The notes under the pieces were generated by a model. It was not told the origin of the DNA. It did not search any database and was given only the letters and a program-made list of their open reading frames with translations. DNA of 64,000 bases from JBFMFB01 sp040752115. GTDB taxonomy: Bacteria > Pseudomonadota > Gammaproteobacteria > Burkholderiales > Sulfuricellaceae. Each line of letters starts with the position of its first letter. Within the stretch, counting starts at the first letter, position 1. The stretch spans positions 62,001 through 126,000 of the forward strand of contig JBFMFB010000001.1 of NCBI GenBank assembly GCA_040752115.1, given 5' to 3'. This document shows positions 52,743 through 61,891 of the stretch, in pieces. A program made the position numbers and the translations under genes.

Positions 52743-54293
52743 TCAATACCCTTCTTCCGCAGACGGCGCGGGTTCGAGCGATTCCACCGTTTCCTTGCGG
52801 CGCTCTGGGAACAGCGAGTTCGGGCTGATACCGGTCGAGCTGTCGTTGCCGAACGCGAAGCCATTCTGCCCCTGGAAGCCGTAGAAGTCTTCGAGACGAA
52901 CTTCCTCGTGGCCGGTGGGGATGACGAAACGGTCTTCGTAGTTGGCAATCGCCAGATAGCGGTACATATCCTTGGCCTGGTCTTCGGTAATGCCGGCGGC
53001 CTGCAGGGCGCGGGTATCCGCCTTGCCTTCCACATGCACCGAGCGCTGGTAGCTGCGCATCGCGATCAGGCGGTTGAGGGCGGTGCGGATTGGCTCTTCC
53101 TTGCCCGCGGTCAGCAGGTTGGCCAGATACTTGACCGGCATGCGCATCGCGTCTGCCACGGGAATGGCGCCGTCCGGACCGACCGGCAGATTGCCCTGGT
53201 CGATCTGCGACTGCACCGGGGACAATGGCGGCACATACCAGACCATCGGCAGGGTGCGGTATTCCGGATGCATCGGGAAAGCGATCTTCCAGTCGATCGC
53301 CATTTTGTAGATCGGCGATTTCTGGGCGGCGACGATCCAGTCTTCGGGGATGCCGTCTTTCCTCGCCTGGGCGATCACCTTCGGATCGTTCGGGTCGAGG
53401 AAGATGTTGAGGTGCGCCTGGTAGACGTCTTGCGCGTTATCTTTGCCGGCGGCCTCGGCGATGCGGTCGGCATCGTACAGCATGATGCCGTTGTAGCGGA
53501 TGCGGCCGACGCAGGACTCGGAACACACCGTCGGCATGCCGGATTCGACGCGCGGGTAGCAACCGATGCACTTCTCGGCCTTGCCGGATTCCCAGTTGTA
53601 GAACACCTTCTTGTACGGGCAGGAGCTGACGCACATCCGCCAGCCGCGGCACTTGTCCTGGTCAACCAGCACGATACCGTCCTCTTCCCGCTTGTAGATC
53701 GAGCCGGAGGGGCAGGATGCGACGCAGGCCGGATTCAGGCAGTGGTTGCAAATACGCGGCAGGTACATGTGGAAAGTGTTTTCGAACTGCGCATACATCT
53801 GCTTCTGGATGTCGGCAAAGTTCGCATCCCGGGCGCGGCTCTCGAACTCGCCCGCCAGATCGTCTTCCCAGTTCGGGCCCCAGGTGACTTTTTCCATCCT
53901 GCTGCCGTCGATCTGCGAGCGCGGACGCGCAGTGGGCGCGGCTTCGGACAGCGGCGCGTTCTGCAGGTGCGCGTAGTCGAAGGTGAACGGCTCGTAGTAG
54001 TCGTCGATCTGCGGCAGATCCGGGTTGGCGAAAATGTTCAGCAGCTTCGACAGGCGGCTGCCGGACTTCAGCTCCAGCTTGCCGTCTTTCACTTCCCAGC
54101 CGCCTTTCCAGATTTCCTGGTTTTCCCACTGCTTGGGATAACCGATGCCGGGCTTGGATTCCACGTTGTTGAACCAGGCATACTCCATGCCCTTGCGGTT
54201 GGTCCAGACGTTCTTGCAAGTTACCGAGCAGGTATGACAGCCGATGCACTTGTCCAGGTTGAACACCAGTGCAAATTGTGCGCGGATTTTCAT
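52743..54293 (-). CDS. narH: Respiratory nitrate reductase beta subunit (Fe-S)
   Basis: A 516-residue protein with four cysteine groups for three 4Fe-4S and one 3Fe-4S cluster: CIGCHTCSVTCKNVW, CNHCLNPACVASCPSG, CRGWRMCVSSCPYKKV (Trp replaces one Cys, as in NarH) and CIGCYPRVESG...VCSESC. It passes electrons from NarI to NarG. Confidence 0.98.
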   Translation of the reverse strand: MKIRAQFALVFNLDKCIGCHTCSVTCKNVWTNRKGMEYAWFNNVESKPGIGYPKQWENQEIWKGGWEVKDGKLELKSGSRLSKLLNIFANPDLPQIDDYYEPFTFDYAHLQNAPLSEAAPTARPRSQIDGSRMEKVTWGPNWEDDLAGEFESRARDANFADIQKQMYAQFENTFHMYLPRICNHCLNPACVASCPSGSIYKREEDGIVLVDQDKCRGWRMCVSSCPYKKVFYNWESGKAEKCIGCYPRVESGMPTVCSESCVGRIRYNGIMLYDADRIAEAAGKDNAQDVYQAHLNIFLDPNDPKVIAQARKDGIPEDWIVAAQKSPIYKMAIDWKIAFPMHPEYRTLPMVWYVPPLSPVQSQIDQGNLPVGPDGAIPVADAMRMPVKYLANLLTAGKEEPIRTALNRLIAMRSYQRSVHVEGKADTRALQAAGITEDQAKDMYRYLAIANYEDRFVIPTGHEEVRLEDFYGFQGQNGFAFGNDSSTGISPNSLFPERRKETVESLEPAPSAEEGY

Positions 54294-54321
54294 TCGTATC
54301 TCCTAAATTTCGATAATCTTT

Positions 54322-54403
54322 AACCGCCGGGGCGCGGAAGGCGCAGGGGATACCTTTCGTTTTCCCTCTTGCCTTCCTTCGCTGCTTCCGGCGCCTGGCG
54401 GTT
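54322..54403 (-). other. Long imperfect hairpin between narG and narH
   Basis: Segments 54322-54340 and 54385-54403 (19 bases each) are imperfect inverted copies with perfect ends AACCGCC/GGCGGTT, enclosing about 44 bases; an outer GGGGATA/TATCCCC pair also occurs. In the narGHJI mRNA this would be a stable stem, possibly an RNase or stability element. Confidence 0.55.
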
Positions 54404-54412
54404 TATCCCCTA

Positions 54413-57400
54413 TCAGCGCGGGCCGATTCCCGGCGGGTTGAGTGCAGCTTCCCGCTCGGGGGTGAGTTCACGCTCCAGCCAGTCGATGCGCTCATCGTCC
54501 AGCTTGTGCAGAACGACATACTCGTCGCGCTGCGATCCCACCGTGCCGTAGTAGTTGAAGCTGTAGGAGAGCTGGGCATAGCCGCCGATCATGTGGGTCG
54601 GCTTCGGCACCACGCGGGTCACGCTGTTGAGAATGCCGCCGCGCTTGCCGGTGGAAGGCGAACCCGGCACGTTGATGATCTTCTCCTGAGCGTGGTACAT
54701 GATCGCCATGCCGCGCGGGACGCGCTGAGAGACCACCACGCGCGCAACCGTGGCGCCGTTGGCGTTGATCGCCTCGACCCAGTCGTTGTCCTTCAGGCCG
54801 ATGGATTTCGCCTCCGGCTCGGACACCCACACCGTGGGACCGCCGCGGAACAGGTTCAGCATCCGCAGATTGTCGTTGTAGGTGGAGTGGATGCCCCACT
54901 TCGAGTGCGGGGTGATCCAGTTCAGCACCAGATGCGGTTTCTTGCGCACGTTGTCCGGGATGGTGTTGTGCGCCTTGAGGTCAACCGGCGGACGGAAAGC
55001 GCAGAAGCCTTCGCCGAAGTCCAGCATCCATTCGTGATCCACGTAGAACTGCGCGCGACCGGTCAGCGTCCGGAACGGAATGTGCTCGTGAATGTTGGTG
55101 TAGCCGGCGTTGTAGCTTACCGTCTCGGACTCGATCCCGGACCAGGTCGGCGCCGTGATGATCTTGCGCGGCTGGGCCTGGATGTCGCGATAGGTGATCT
55201 TCTCCTCGTGCCGTCCGGCGTACAGATGGCTGTGGTCGATGCCGGTCTTCTTGGACAGCGCGTGCCAGGACTTGTGCGCCACCTCGCCGCAGGTTTCCGG
55301 CGCCATGCGCAGCACCGAGTCGCAGACGTAGATGTCTTCCTCCAGCGACGGCATGCCCTTGCTGATGCCTTCTTCCTTGATGGTGTAGTTGAGATGCTTG
55401 AGTTCTTCGTACTCCTGCTCGGTGTTCCAGTCGATGCCCTTGACGTTGTTGCCGAGCTTGACCATCAACGGCCCCAGCGCGGTGAACTTCTTGTAGGTGT
55501 TGGGGTAGTCGCGTTCCACCACCTTGAGCGCAGGGAGGGTCTTGCCGGGGATCGGCTCGCAGTCGCCTTTTTTCCAGTCCTTCACGCCGATAGCCTGTGC
55601 CAGCGCCATGGGCGAATCGTGCATCAGGGGAACCGGCACCAAGTCCTTGCGCGTGCCGAGGTGCTTCTCGGCCAGCCGGGAGAAGGTCTTGGCGATGTGC
55701 TTGAAGATCTGCCAGTCACTCTTCGACTGCCAGCCCGGGCTCACCGCTTCAGACAGCGGATGGACGAAGGGATGCATGTCGGTGGTATTGAGATCGTTCT
55801 TCTCGTACCAGGTCGCGGTCGGCAGGATGATGTCCGAGTACGCGCCAGTAGTATTCAGGCGGAAGTTGATGTCCACCAGCAGATCCAGCTTGCCGGTCGG
55901 GCCGTTCTCCACCCACTTGATCTCCTTCGACTCCTTGCCTTCCTTGCCTTCCTGCATCACGCCGTTCTGCGCGCCCAGCAGGTGCTTGAGGAAATACTCG
56001 TGGCCCTTGGCCGAGCAACCCAGCAGGTTGGCGCGCCAGACGAACAGGTTGCGCGGGAAGTTGACGGGATTGTCGATATCCTCCGACGAGAACGCGATTT
56101 CGCCGCCCTTCAGCTTCTCCACCATGTATTTGGCCACGCCGGCCTCATCGGTCGCGCCGGCCTTCTCGGCATCGGCCACGATGTCGATCGGGTTCTTGTT
56201 CCAGTGCGGCGCAGACGGCAGCCATCCCAAACGCTGCGAAACGACGTTGTAGTCGGCCAGCGAATAGCCCTTGTATTTGCCCTTGGCGGTCTCGGCCATC
56301 AACTCGTCGGCCTTCACCTTCTCGTAGCGCCACTGGTCGGTGTGGAAGTAGTAGAAGGTGGTACCGTTCATGGTGCGGCTCGGACGGTGCCAGTCGAGGC
56401 CGAAGGCGATCGGCGCCCAGCCGGCCTGCGGCCGCAGCTTCTCCTGGCCCACGTAGTGGGCCCAACCGCCGCCGGATTGACCGACGCAGCCGCAGATGTG
56501 CAGCATGTTCATGATGCCGCGGTAGTTCATGTCGTTGTGGAACCAGTGGTTGATCGCCGCGCCCAAGATCACCATGGACTTGCCGTGGGTCTTGGAGGCA
56601 TTGTCGGCGAACTCGCGGCCGGTGCGGGTGATGTCGGCGCGCTTGACGCCGGTCACCTTCTCGGCCCAGGCCGGCGTGTAGGCGACATCCGCATCATCGT
56701 AGGACTTGGCCACGTTGGCGCCGCCCAGTCCGCGATCCAGGCCGTACTGCGCCAGCATCAGATCGAACACGGAAGTGATAAGCGCTTCTTCACCGCTGGC
56801 CAGCTTCAGCTTGCGCACCGGCACATTGCGGTACAGCGTGCCCTTCTCGCCCGGGTTGAAGTGCGGGAAGCCAACGGAAACCACATCGTCGCGGGAGTTG
56901 ATGCAGCTGAGTTCCTGCGCGATTTCCTGCTGATTGGCGGCATTCTTCGGCAGGATGTTCCACTTGCCGTCTTCGCCCCAACGGAAGCCGACGGAGCCGT
57001 TCGGCACCACGAAGGACTTGGTCTTCTCGTCGTACACGACGGTTTTCCATTCGGGGTTGTTGGTCTGCCCCATGTTGTTGGCGAAGTCGGAGGCGCGCAG
57101 GAAGCGGTCGCTGACGTAGCCTTCGCCGTGCTTGCGCAGCATCACCTGCATCGGCATGTCGGTGTAGGTGCGGGCGTACTCGTTGAAATACGGATCCTGC
57201 TTCTCCAGATAGAATTCTTTCAGCGCGACATGGCCCATCGCCATGAACACGGCGGAATCGGTGCCCTGGCGCACCGGCATCCACAGGTCGGCGAACTTGA
57301 CGAATTCGGCATAGTCCGGCGCCATGGACACCACTTTCGCGCCCTTGTAGCGCACTTCGGAATAGAAGTGGCAGTCCGGGGTGCGGGTCATCGGCAGGTT

Positions 57401-58165
57401 GGCGCCGCACACGATCAGGTAGGTGGAGTTGTACCAGTCGGCGGCTTCCGGCACGTCGGTTTGCTCGCCCCATACCTGCGGGCTGGACGGCGGCAGATCG
57501 CAGTACCAGTCGTAGAAGGACAGCGGCACGCCGCCGATCAGGGACAGATAGCGGGAGCCGGCCGCGTAGGAAATCATGGACATGGCCGGAATCGGCGAAA
57601 AGCCGATCACGCGGTCCGGGCCGTGTTTCTTGATGGTGTGGATGTTGGCGGCGGCGACGATTTCGGTGATCTCGTCCCAGTTGGTGCGGACGAAGCCGCC
57701 CAGGCCGCGCACTGCGGTGTATTTCTTGCGCTTCTCGGGATCAGCCTGAATGGCGGCCCAGGCTTCCACCGGGTCTTTGCCGTTGCGCCGCTCGGCGCGG
57801 TACAGATCGAGCAGGCGGCCGCGGATCATCGGATACTTCACCCGATGCGGGCTATAGAGGTACCAGGAGAACGAGGCACCACGCTGGCAGCCGCGCGGCT
57901 CGTGGTTCGGCATGTCGGTGCGGGTGCGCGGATAGTCGGTCTGCTGCATTTCGAAGGCCACCAGGCCGTTCTTGACGTGGATTTTCCAGCTGCAACCGCC
58001 GGTGCAGTTCACGCCGTGAGTGGAACGCACCACCTTGTCGTGCTGCCAGCGACGGCGATAGGCATCTTCCCACTGGCGGTCTTCGTTGGTAACGATGCCG
58101 TGCCCGTCGGAGAAGGTGTCCTGAACCTTGGTAAAGAATTTCAAGCGGTCGAGAAAATGACTCAT
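54413..58165 (-). CDS. narG: Respiratory nitrate reductase alpha subunit (Mo-bisMGD)
   Basis: A 1250-residue catalytic subunit. The N-terminal FS0 cluster His/Cys set is in THGVNCTGGCSWKIHVKNG and EPRGCQRGASFSWYLYSPHR. The Mo-pterin domains and the C-terminal dinucleotide-binding domain are present, and length matches cytoplasmic NarG. It reduces nitrate to nitrite. Ribosome site AGGAGA. An 18-bp palindrome lies about 130 bases upstream. Confidence 0.98.
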   Translation of the reverse strand: MSHFLDRLKFFTKVQDTFSDGHGIVTNEDRQWEDAYRRRWQHDKVVRSTHGVNCTGGCSWKIHVKNGLVAFEMQQTDYPRTRTDMPNHEPRGCQRGASFSWYLYSPHRVKYPMIRGRLLDLYRAERRNGKDPVEAWAAIQADPEKRKKYTAVRGLGGFVRTNWDEITEIVAAANIHTIKKHGPDRVIGFSPIPAMSMISYAAGSRYLSLIGGVPLSFYDWYCDLPPSSPQVWGEQTDVPEAADWYNSTYLIVCGANLPMTRTPDCHFYSEVRYKGAKVVSMAPDYAEFVKFADLWMPVRQGTDSAVFMAMGHVALKEFYLEKQDPYFNEYARTYTDMPMQVMLRKHGEGYVSDRFLRASDFANNMGQTNNPEWKTVVYDEKTKSFVVPNGSVGFRWGEDGKWNILPKNAANQQEIAQELSCINSRDDVVSVGFPHFNPGEKGTLYRNVPVRKLKLASGEEALITSVFDLMLAQYGLDRGLGGANVAKSYDDADVAYTPAWAEKVTGVKRADITRTGREFADNASKTHGKSMVILGAAINHWFHNDMNYRGIMNMLHICGCVGQSGGGWAHYVGQEKLRPQAGWAPIAFGLDWHRPSRTMNGTTFYYFHTDQWRYEKVKADELMAETAKGKYKGYSLADYNVVSQRLGWLPSAPHWNKNPIDIVADAEKAGATDEAGVAKYMVEKLKGGEIAFSSEDIDNPVNFPRNLFVWRANLLGCSAKGHEYFLKHLLGAQNGVMQEGKEGKESKEIKWVENGPTGKLDLLVDINFRLNTTGAYSDIILPTATWYEKNDLNTTDMHPFVHPLSEAVSPGWQSKSDWQIFKHIAKTFSRLAEKHLGTRKDLVPVPLMHDSPMALAQAIGVKDWKKGDCEPIPGKTLPALKVVERDYPNTYKKFTALGPLMVKLGNNVKGIDWNTEQEYEELKHLNYTIKEEGISKGMPSLEEDIYVCDSVLRMAPETCGEVAHKSWHALSKKTGIDHSHLYAGRHEEKITYRDIQAQPRKIITAPTWSGIESETVSYNAGYTNIHEHIPFRTLTGRAQFYVDHEWMLDFGEGFCAFRPPVDLKAHNTIPDNVRKKPHLVLNWITPHSKWGIHSTYNDNLRMLNLFRGGPTVWVSEPEAKSIGLKDNDWVEAINANGATVARVVVSQRVPRGMAIMYHAQEKIINVPGSPSTGKRGGILNSVTRVVPKPTHMIGGYAQLSYSFNYYGTVGSQRDEYVVLHKLDDERIDWLERELTPEREAALNPPGIGPR

Positions 58166-58293
58166 TGTTTCTATCTCCTGTGAAAAATAACTTCCGTGCC
58201 ACCCCGGATGGCATCCTTGATGACCACAGCGTTACGAGAATAGGCGCGCACCGGCCCCGTGCCAATTCTTCCGAAGTACAAACCCGCCGAGGA

Positions 58294-58311
58294 AAAAGAA
58301 CTAGTCCTTTC
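58294..58311. promoter_or_regulatory. Palindrome upstream of narG, shared with narK1
   Basis: AAAAGAACTAGTCCTTTC is 16/18 identical to the perfect palindrome upstream of narK1. Its centre is about 137 bases before the narG start. Candidate site for a common regulator. The rest of the 58166-58394 spacer shows no gene. Confidence 0.55.
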
Positions 58312-58394
58312 GGGCAGTGGCACTACAGGCGCTATCCGCGCCGACCTCTACGCCCCTCTGGCACCAGCCCGTCACCATGCTTGCGCATGGTTCT

Positions 58395-58604
58395 TCATCT
58401 GGCCGCCAGCGAATAAATACCGTAACCCGCAAACAAAGCGCCAAAGACCAGGTTCAGGGGCCTCGTGCTTTCCGACGGGTTCGGCATGAACAGCGCATCT
58501 ATGCGCATTGCCTCGGTGACCCTGCTACGAACAAAGGTAGCCGCAATCAGCACCAGTCCATAGAGAATTCCAGCCACATTGATAACAGTATTCAAATTGC
58601 TCAC
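58395..58604 (-). CDS. Small two-helix membrane protein between narK2 and narG
   Basis: A 69-residue frame (GTG start) with hydrophobic segments about 8-25 and 50-68 (NVAGILYGLVLIAATFV; LVFGALFAGYGIYSLA). I do not recognise the family. It sits between narK2 and narG on the same strand; no strong ribosome site is seen. Function unknown. Confidence 0.5.
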   Translation of the reverse strand: MSNLNTVINVAGILYGLVLIAATFVRSRVTEAMRIDALFMPNPSESTRPLNLVFGALFAGYGIYSLAAR

Positions 58605-58686
58605 GAAAAACCAACCTCGATCCCGATTGCATGGATGGCAAAGAGGGGGAAGGCCGTCCGGCCTCCCCCCTCACCCTCCTACCGCA

Positions 58687-60399
58687 TTACGCATGACTCA
58701 GGTCGATGCGTTTCATCTCCTGTTTCTCGGCTTCGGAGAGCTTGTCCCACCAGGTGCCGCCGGAGTTGCCATAGTCGAAGCGCTCCGCACCCTTGCGGGT
58801 GTAGTACCACCAGTTGATGAAGAACGCATAGACATAGAAGACCGCCACACCGATGAAGAACATGTTGGCGTTACCGGTACCCTCGATGGACTTGCCGATC
58901 AGCGACGTCCAGATGAACGGACCGAAGGCCGCCCATGCGCCGGTCCAGCCCAGCATCTGCGCGCCCTTCGCCGGAGAGTAGGCGAAGACGATCGGATACT
59001 GGCGGAAGGTCGCCGCGTTGTTGATACCCGACATCAGGAAGATCCACAGCATGCCCCACAGGAAGCCCTGGAACTGATCGACCCCGGTGGGCGTCAGATA
59101 GCCGCCGAACACCAGGAACAGGCAGCCGGCGATCTGGCCCAGCAGACACCAGAACATGCCCTTGCTACCGCCGATCTTGTCGAAGATCCCGCCAGTGAGC
59201 GCGCGCACCAGACCACCAATCAGCGGGCCAAGGAAGGCGTAGGCCAGCGGATCCGGCGCGCCGTCGAAGTTGCCGTAGATGGTCTTGATCATGATCGGGA
59301 AGGCAGCGGCAAAACCCGAAAACGAACCGAACGAAGCGATATAGGTCATCGTGCAGTTCCAGGTATGCGTACTCGCCCGGTTCTTGCTGCTCAGGATTTC
59401 GAACTGTCCTTTGAACCCGCGCGACGGCACGTTAATGCTCCTCAGGAACACCACGCACAGGACGAAGGCGATGATCAGGCAGGGGATATACCAGAATGCG
59501 GCGTTCTGCACCCAGATGGCCTTCTTCACCACGTTCTTGACGGCCACATCGGTGATGGCTCCCTCAGGGTTACGCGTGACGTCCACCTTGACACCCTTGG
59601 TCGGAATCACTTCAACGATCTTGCCGGCTTCGTCCTTCTTGACTTCCTGCTTGATGGGCTTGACCTTGTCGGTCTCCTTGAGAACGACATCCTTGAGAAC
59701 GCCGTTTTCCTTCACGACAGTGATCGCCTCGGCAAGGTTGGCATCCTTGATCACCACATCCTTGACAATACCTGCTTCCTTGGTAACCGCGATCGCGCCC
59801 TTGATCGGCTCGCCCTTGGTGAACACTTGCGGGCCGCCGGCGACCGCGCCAAGCGCAGCGAAACCGATGATCCAGGGCGTCACGAACTGCACCACGCTCA
59901 CCCCGAAATTGCCGACGCCGGCCTGAATGCCCAGCGCGAGCCCCTGCAGCCGTTTGGGAAAGAAGATGCTGGTGGAAGGCATGTAGGAGGAAAAGTCTCC
60001 GCCGCCCATACCGGTGAGGAAGGCAATGATCATGAAGGTGCTCCAGGGCGTGTTCAGATCCTGAACCGCGAAGCCCAGCCAGATCATGGGAATCACTTTG
60101 ATGATGGTCGCGATGCTGACCACCGGGCGGGTGCCGAGCACGGGAATGAAGTTGGAATGCACCAGCCGCAAAATGCCGGATGCGAGACCGGGCATCGCCG
60201 CAAGCCAGAAAAGCTCCATGGTGGTGAATTTGAAGCCGATAGCCGGCAGCCGCACCACCACCGCGCTCATCACGAACCAGGTCGCAAACGAGAACAGCAG
60301 CGAAAACGTGGTGATGCCGCATGTGCGCCATGCAATCGCGCTGCCGGTCTCTTCCCAGAACTTCGGATCTTCCGGCTCCCATCTTGGCAATTTTGACAT
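58687..60399 (-). CDS. narK2: Nitrate/nitrite antiporter NarK2 with a central insert
   Basis: A 570-residue NNP-family major facilitator protein, about 110 residues longer than usual. Family signature AGVGNFGVSVVQF is intact (residues 160-172). Residues about 188-297, after the middle membrane segment, are a hydrophilic insert of lysine/valine-rich near-repeats (TKEAGIVKDVVIKDAN; VKENGVLKDVVLKETD). It would exchange nitrite for nitrate. It begins 55 bases after narK1 ends. Ribosome site AAGGGAA. Confidence 0.9.
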   Translation of the reverse strand: MSKLPRWEPEDPKFWEETGSAIAWRTCGITTFSLLFSFATWFVMSAVVVRLPAIGFKFTTMELFWLAAMPGLASGILRLVHSNFIPVLGTRPVVSIATIIKVIPMIWLGFAVQDLNTPWSTFMIIAFLTGMGGGDFSSYMPSTSIFFPKRLQGLALGIQAGVGNFGVSVVQFVTPWIIGFAALGAVAGGPQVFTKGEPIKGAIAVTKEAGIVKDVVIKDANLAEAITVVKENGVLKDVVLKETDKVKPIKQEVKKDEAGKIVEVIPTKGVKVDVTRNPEGAITDVAVKNVVKKAIWVQNAAFWYIPCLIIAFVLCVVFLRSINVPSRGFKGQFEILSSKNRASTHTWNCTMTYIASFGSFSGFAAAFPIMIKTIYGNFDGAPDPLAYAFLGPLIGGLVRALTGGIFDKIGGSKGMFWCLLGQIAGCLFLVFGGYLTPTGVDQFQGFLWGMLWIFLMSGINNAATFRQYPIVFAYSPAKGAQMLGWTGAWAAFGPFIWTSLIGKSIEGTGNANMFFIGVAVFYVYAFFINWWYYTRKGAERFDYGNSGGTWWDKLSEAEKQEMKRIDLSHA

Positions 60400-60454
60400 A
60401 ATTAAAATTCCCTTTTTTCTAAAAGTGTTAACAAACCCGAGTAAAACCCAAACC

Positions 60455-61717
60455 CTATTCCATTGCGTCCGCCGCAACTGCCGTTTTCGGCGCCCGCGCA
60501 TCTGCTGCCCGCATCTCGGTCCAGTACATCCACATCAGGGACACCCATACGATCCCCCACATCAGCATGAACGCGGAGGAGCGGATTCCGGTCAGATCCA
60601 CCAGCGCGCCGAACATGATCGGCAGCAGGAAGCCGCCCATGCCGCCCGCCAGGCCCACCACACCGGAAACCACGCCGATATTGCCGGGGTAGTCATCAGA
60701 GATGTACTTGAAAACCGAGGCCTTGCCGATCGCGAATGCGATGCCCAGAGTGAACATGATGATGGTGAAAAGGGTCGGACCGAGCCCCAGCTGGAACGTG
60801 ACCGGGCCGGTTACGGTTTTGATGGTGAATTCGGTCTGCGGATAGGACAGCAGGAACAGACAGGCCAGCGAGACCACCATCACCCACCAGGTGATGGTAT
60901 GCGCCCCGAACCTGTCGGAAAAATAGCCGCCCACAGCGCGCAGCACCCCTCCGGGCACGCTGAAGGCGGCAGCCAGGAACGCCGCCGTCTTGAGGTCGAA
61001 GCCGTATTCGCTGACGTAGTACTTGGTCATCCACAGGGCCAGTGCCACGTAGCCGCCGAAGACGATGGAATAATACTGGCTGTACTTCCACACCTTGGGG
61101 TCCTTCAGTGCGGCCAACTGCTCCTTCACGGTCACCGTCGAAGACACCTTGTGAGCAGGGTCGGAATAGGTGAAGAACCAGAACGCGATCGCCGTGACCA
61201 ACATGAGCACGGCATATATCTGCGGCACCATCGCCCAGCCGTAAGCCACCACGATGCTTGGGGCCACCAGCTTGGTTACCGCCGCCCCGGTGTTACCCGC
61301 GCCGAAAATGCCCATCGCCAGGCCCTGCTGGCTCTTCGGGAACCAGCGCGCACAGTAGGCGATGCCCACCGTGAACGCGCCGCCGGCAACGCCGACGAAC
61401 AGCCCGGTGACGAGGTAGTGCCAATATTCGGTGCCGAGCGAGATGAGGTAGATCGGAATGACCGTCGAGAGCATCAGGATGAAGAATACCGGCCGGCCGC
61501 CGAACTTGTCGGTCAGCATGCCGAGCGGCAAACGGATCAGGGAACCGGTAAGCACCGGCGTGGCGATCAGGAGACCGAACTGCGTTTCGTTGAGATTCAA
61601 CGCCTTCTTGATCGGGATACCGATCACCGCGAACATCATCCAGATCATAAAGCACACCGTAAATGCCAGCGTACTCCAGATCACCACCGACCACGCCTTG
61701 TATTTTTGCGATGCCAT
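60455..61717 (-). CDS. narK1: Nitrate/proton symporter NarK1
   Basis: A 420-residue NNP-family permease with twelve helices; GIFGAGNTGAAVTKLVAPS and GVVGLAGGMGGFLLPIMFG are the two nitrate signature motifs. NarK1-type proteins start nitrate import with protons before nitrite builds up. GGGGGG ribosome site. First gene of the nar operon after narXL. Confidence 0.95.
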   Translation of the reverse strand: MASQKYKAWSVVIWSTLAFTVCFMIWMMFAVIGIPIKKALNLNETQFGLLIATPVLTGSLIRLPLGMLTDKFGGRPVFFILMLSTVIPIYLISLGTEYWHYLVTGLFVGVAGGAFTVGIAYCARWFPKSQQGLAMGIFGAGNTGAAVTKLVAPSIVVAYGWAMVPQIYAVLMLVTAIAFWFFTYSDPAHKVSSTVTVKEQLAALKDPKVWKYSQYYSIVFGGYVALALWMTKYYVSEYGFDLKTAAFLAAAFSVPGGVLRAVGGYFSDRFGAHTITWWVMVVSLACLFLLSYPQTEFTIKTVTGPVTFQLGLGPTLFTIIMFTLGIAFAIGKASVFKYISDDYPGNIGVVSGVVGLAGGMGGFLLPIMFGALVDLTGIRSSAFMLMWGIVWVSLMWMYWTEMRAADARAPKTAVAADAME

Positions 61718-61867
61718 ACGTGCCCCCCAGATCTACTATTAAGCAGCGATATCGGCAGGATAATTTCGGATCGAAATGTCTGCTATTCCCCTGATGGCGG
61801 ATTTATTACCTGCACAAGTAGGATAGGCAGTCCGTCGAAGGGAGTATCGATACAGCGAACCCAATCG

Positions 61868-61885
61868 AAAAGAACTAGTTCTTTT
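61868..61885. promoter_or_regulatory. Perfect 18-bp palindrome upstream of narK1
   Basis: AAAAGAACTAGTTCTTTT is fully self-complementary, about 160 bases before narK1 and 7 bases after the narL stop. With no loop it is unlikely to be a terminator. A close relative precedes narG. The 61718-61867 spacer holds no gene. Confidence 0.6.
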
Positions 61886-61891
61886 GGTGGA

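Noticed and set aside
54506..58183. A 1225-codon open frame antisense to narG
   Set aside because: Val/His/Arg-rich shadow frame opposite a fully recognisable narG; no ribosome site or motif.
58220..58262. Sigma-54-like promoter (TGGCACGGGGCC...) upstream of narG
   Set aside because: The -24 TGGCAC is present but the -12 element does not read TTGCW at the correct spacing.
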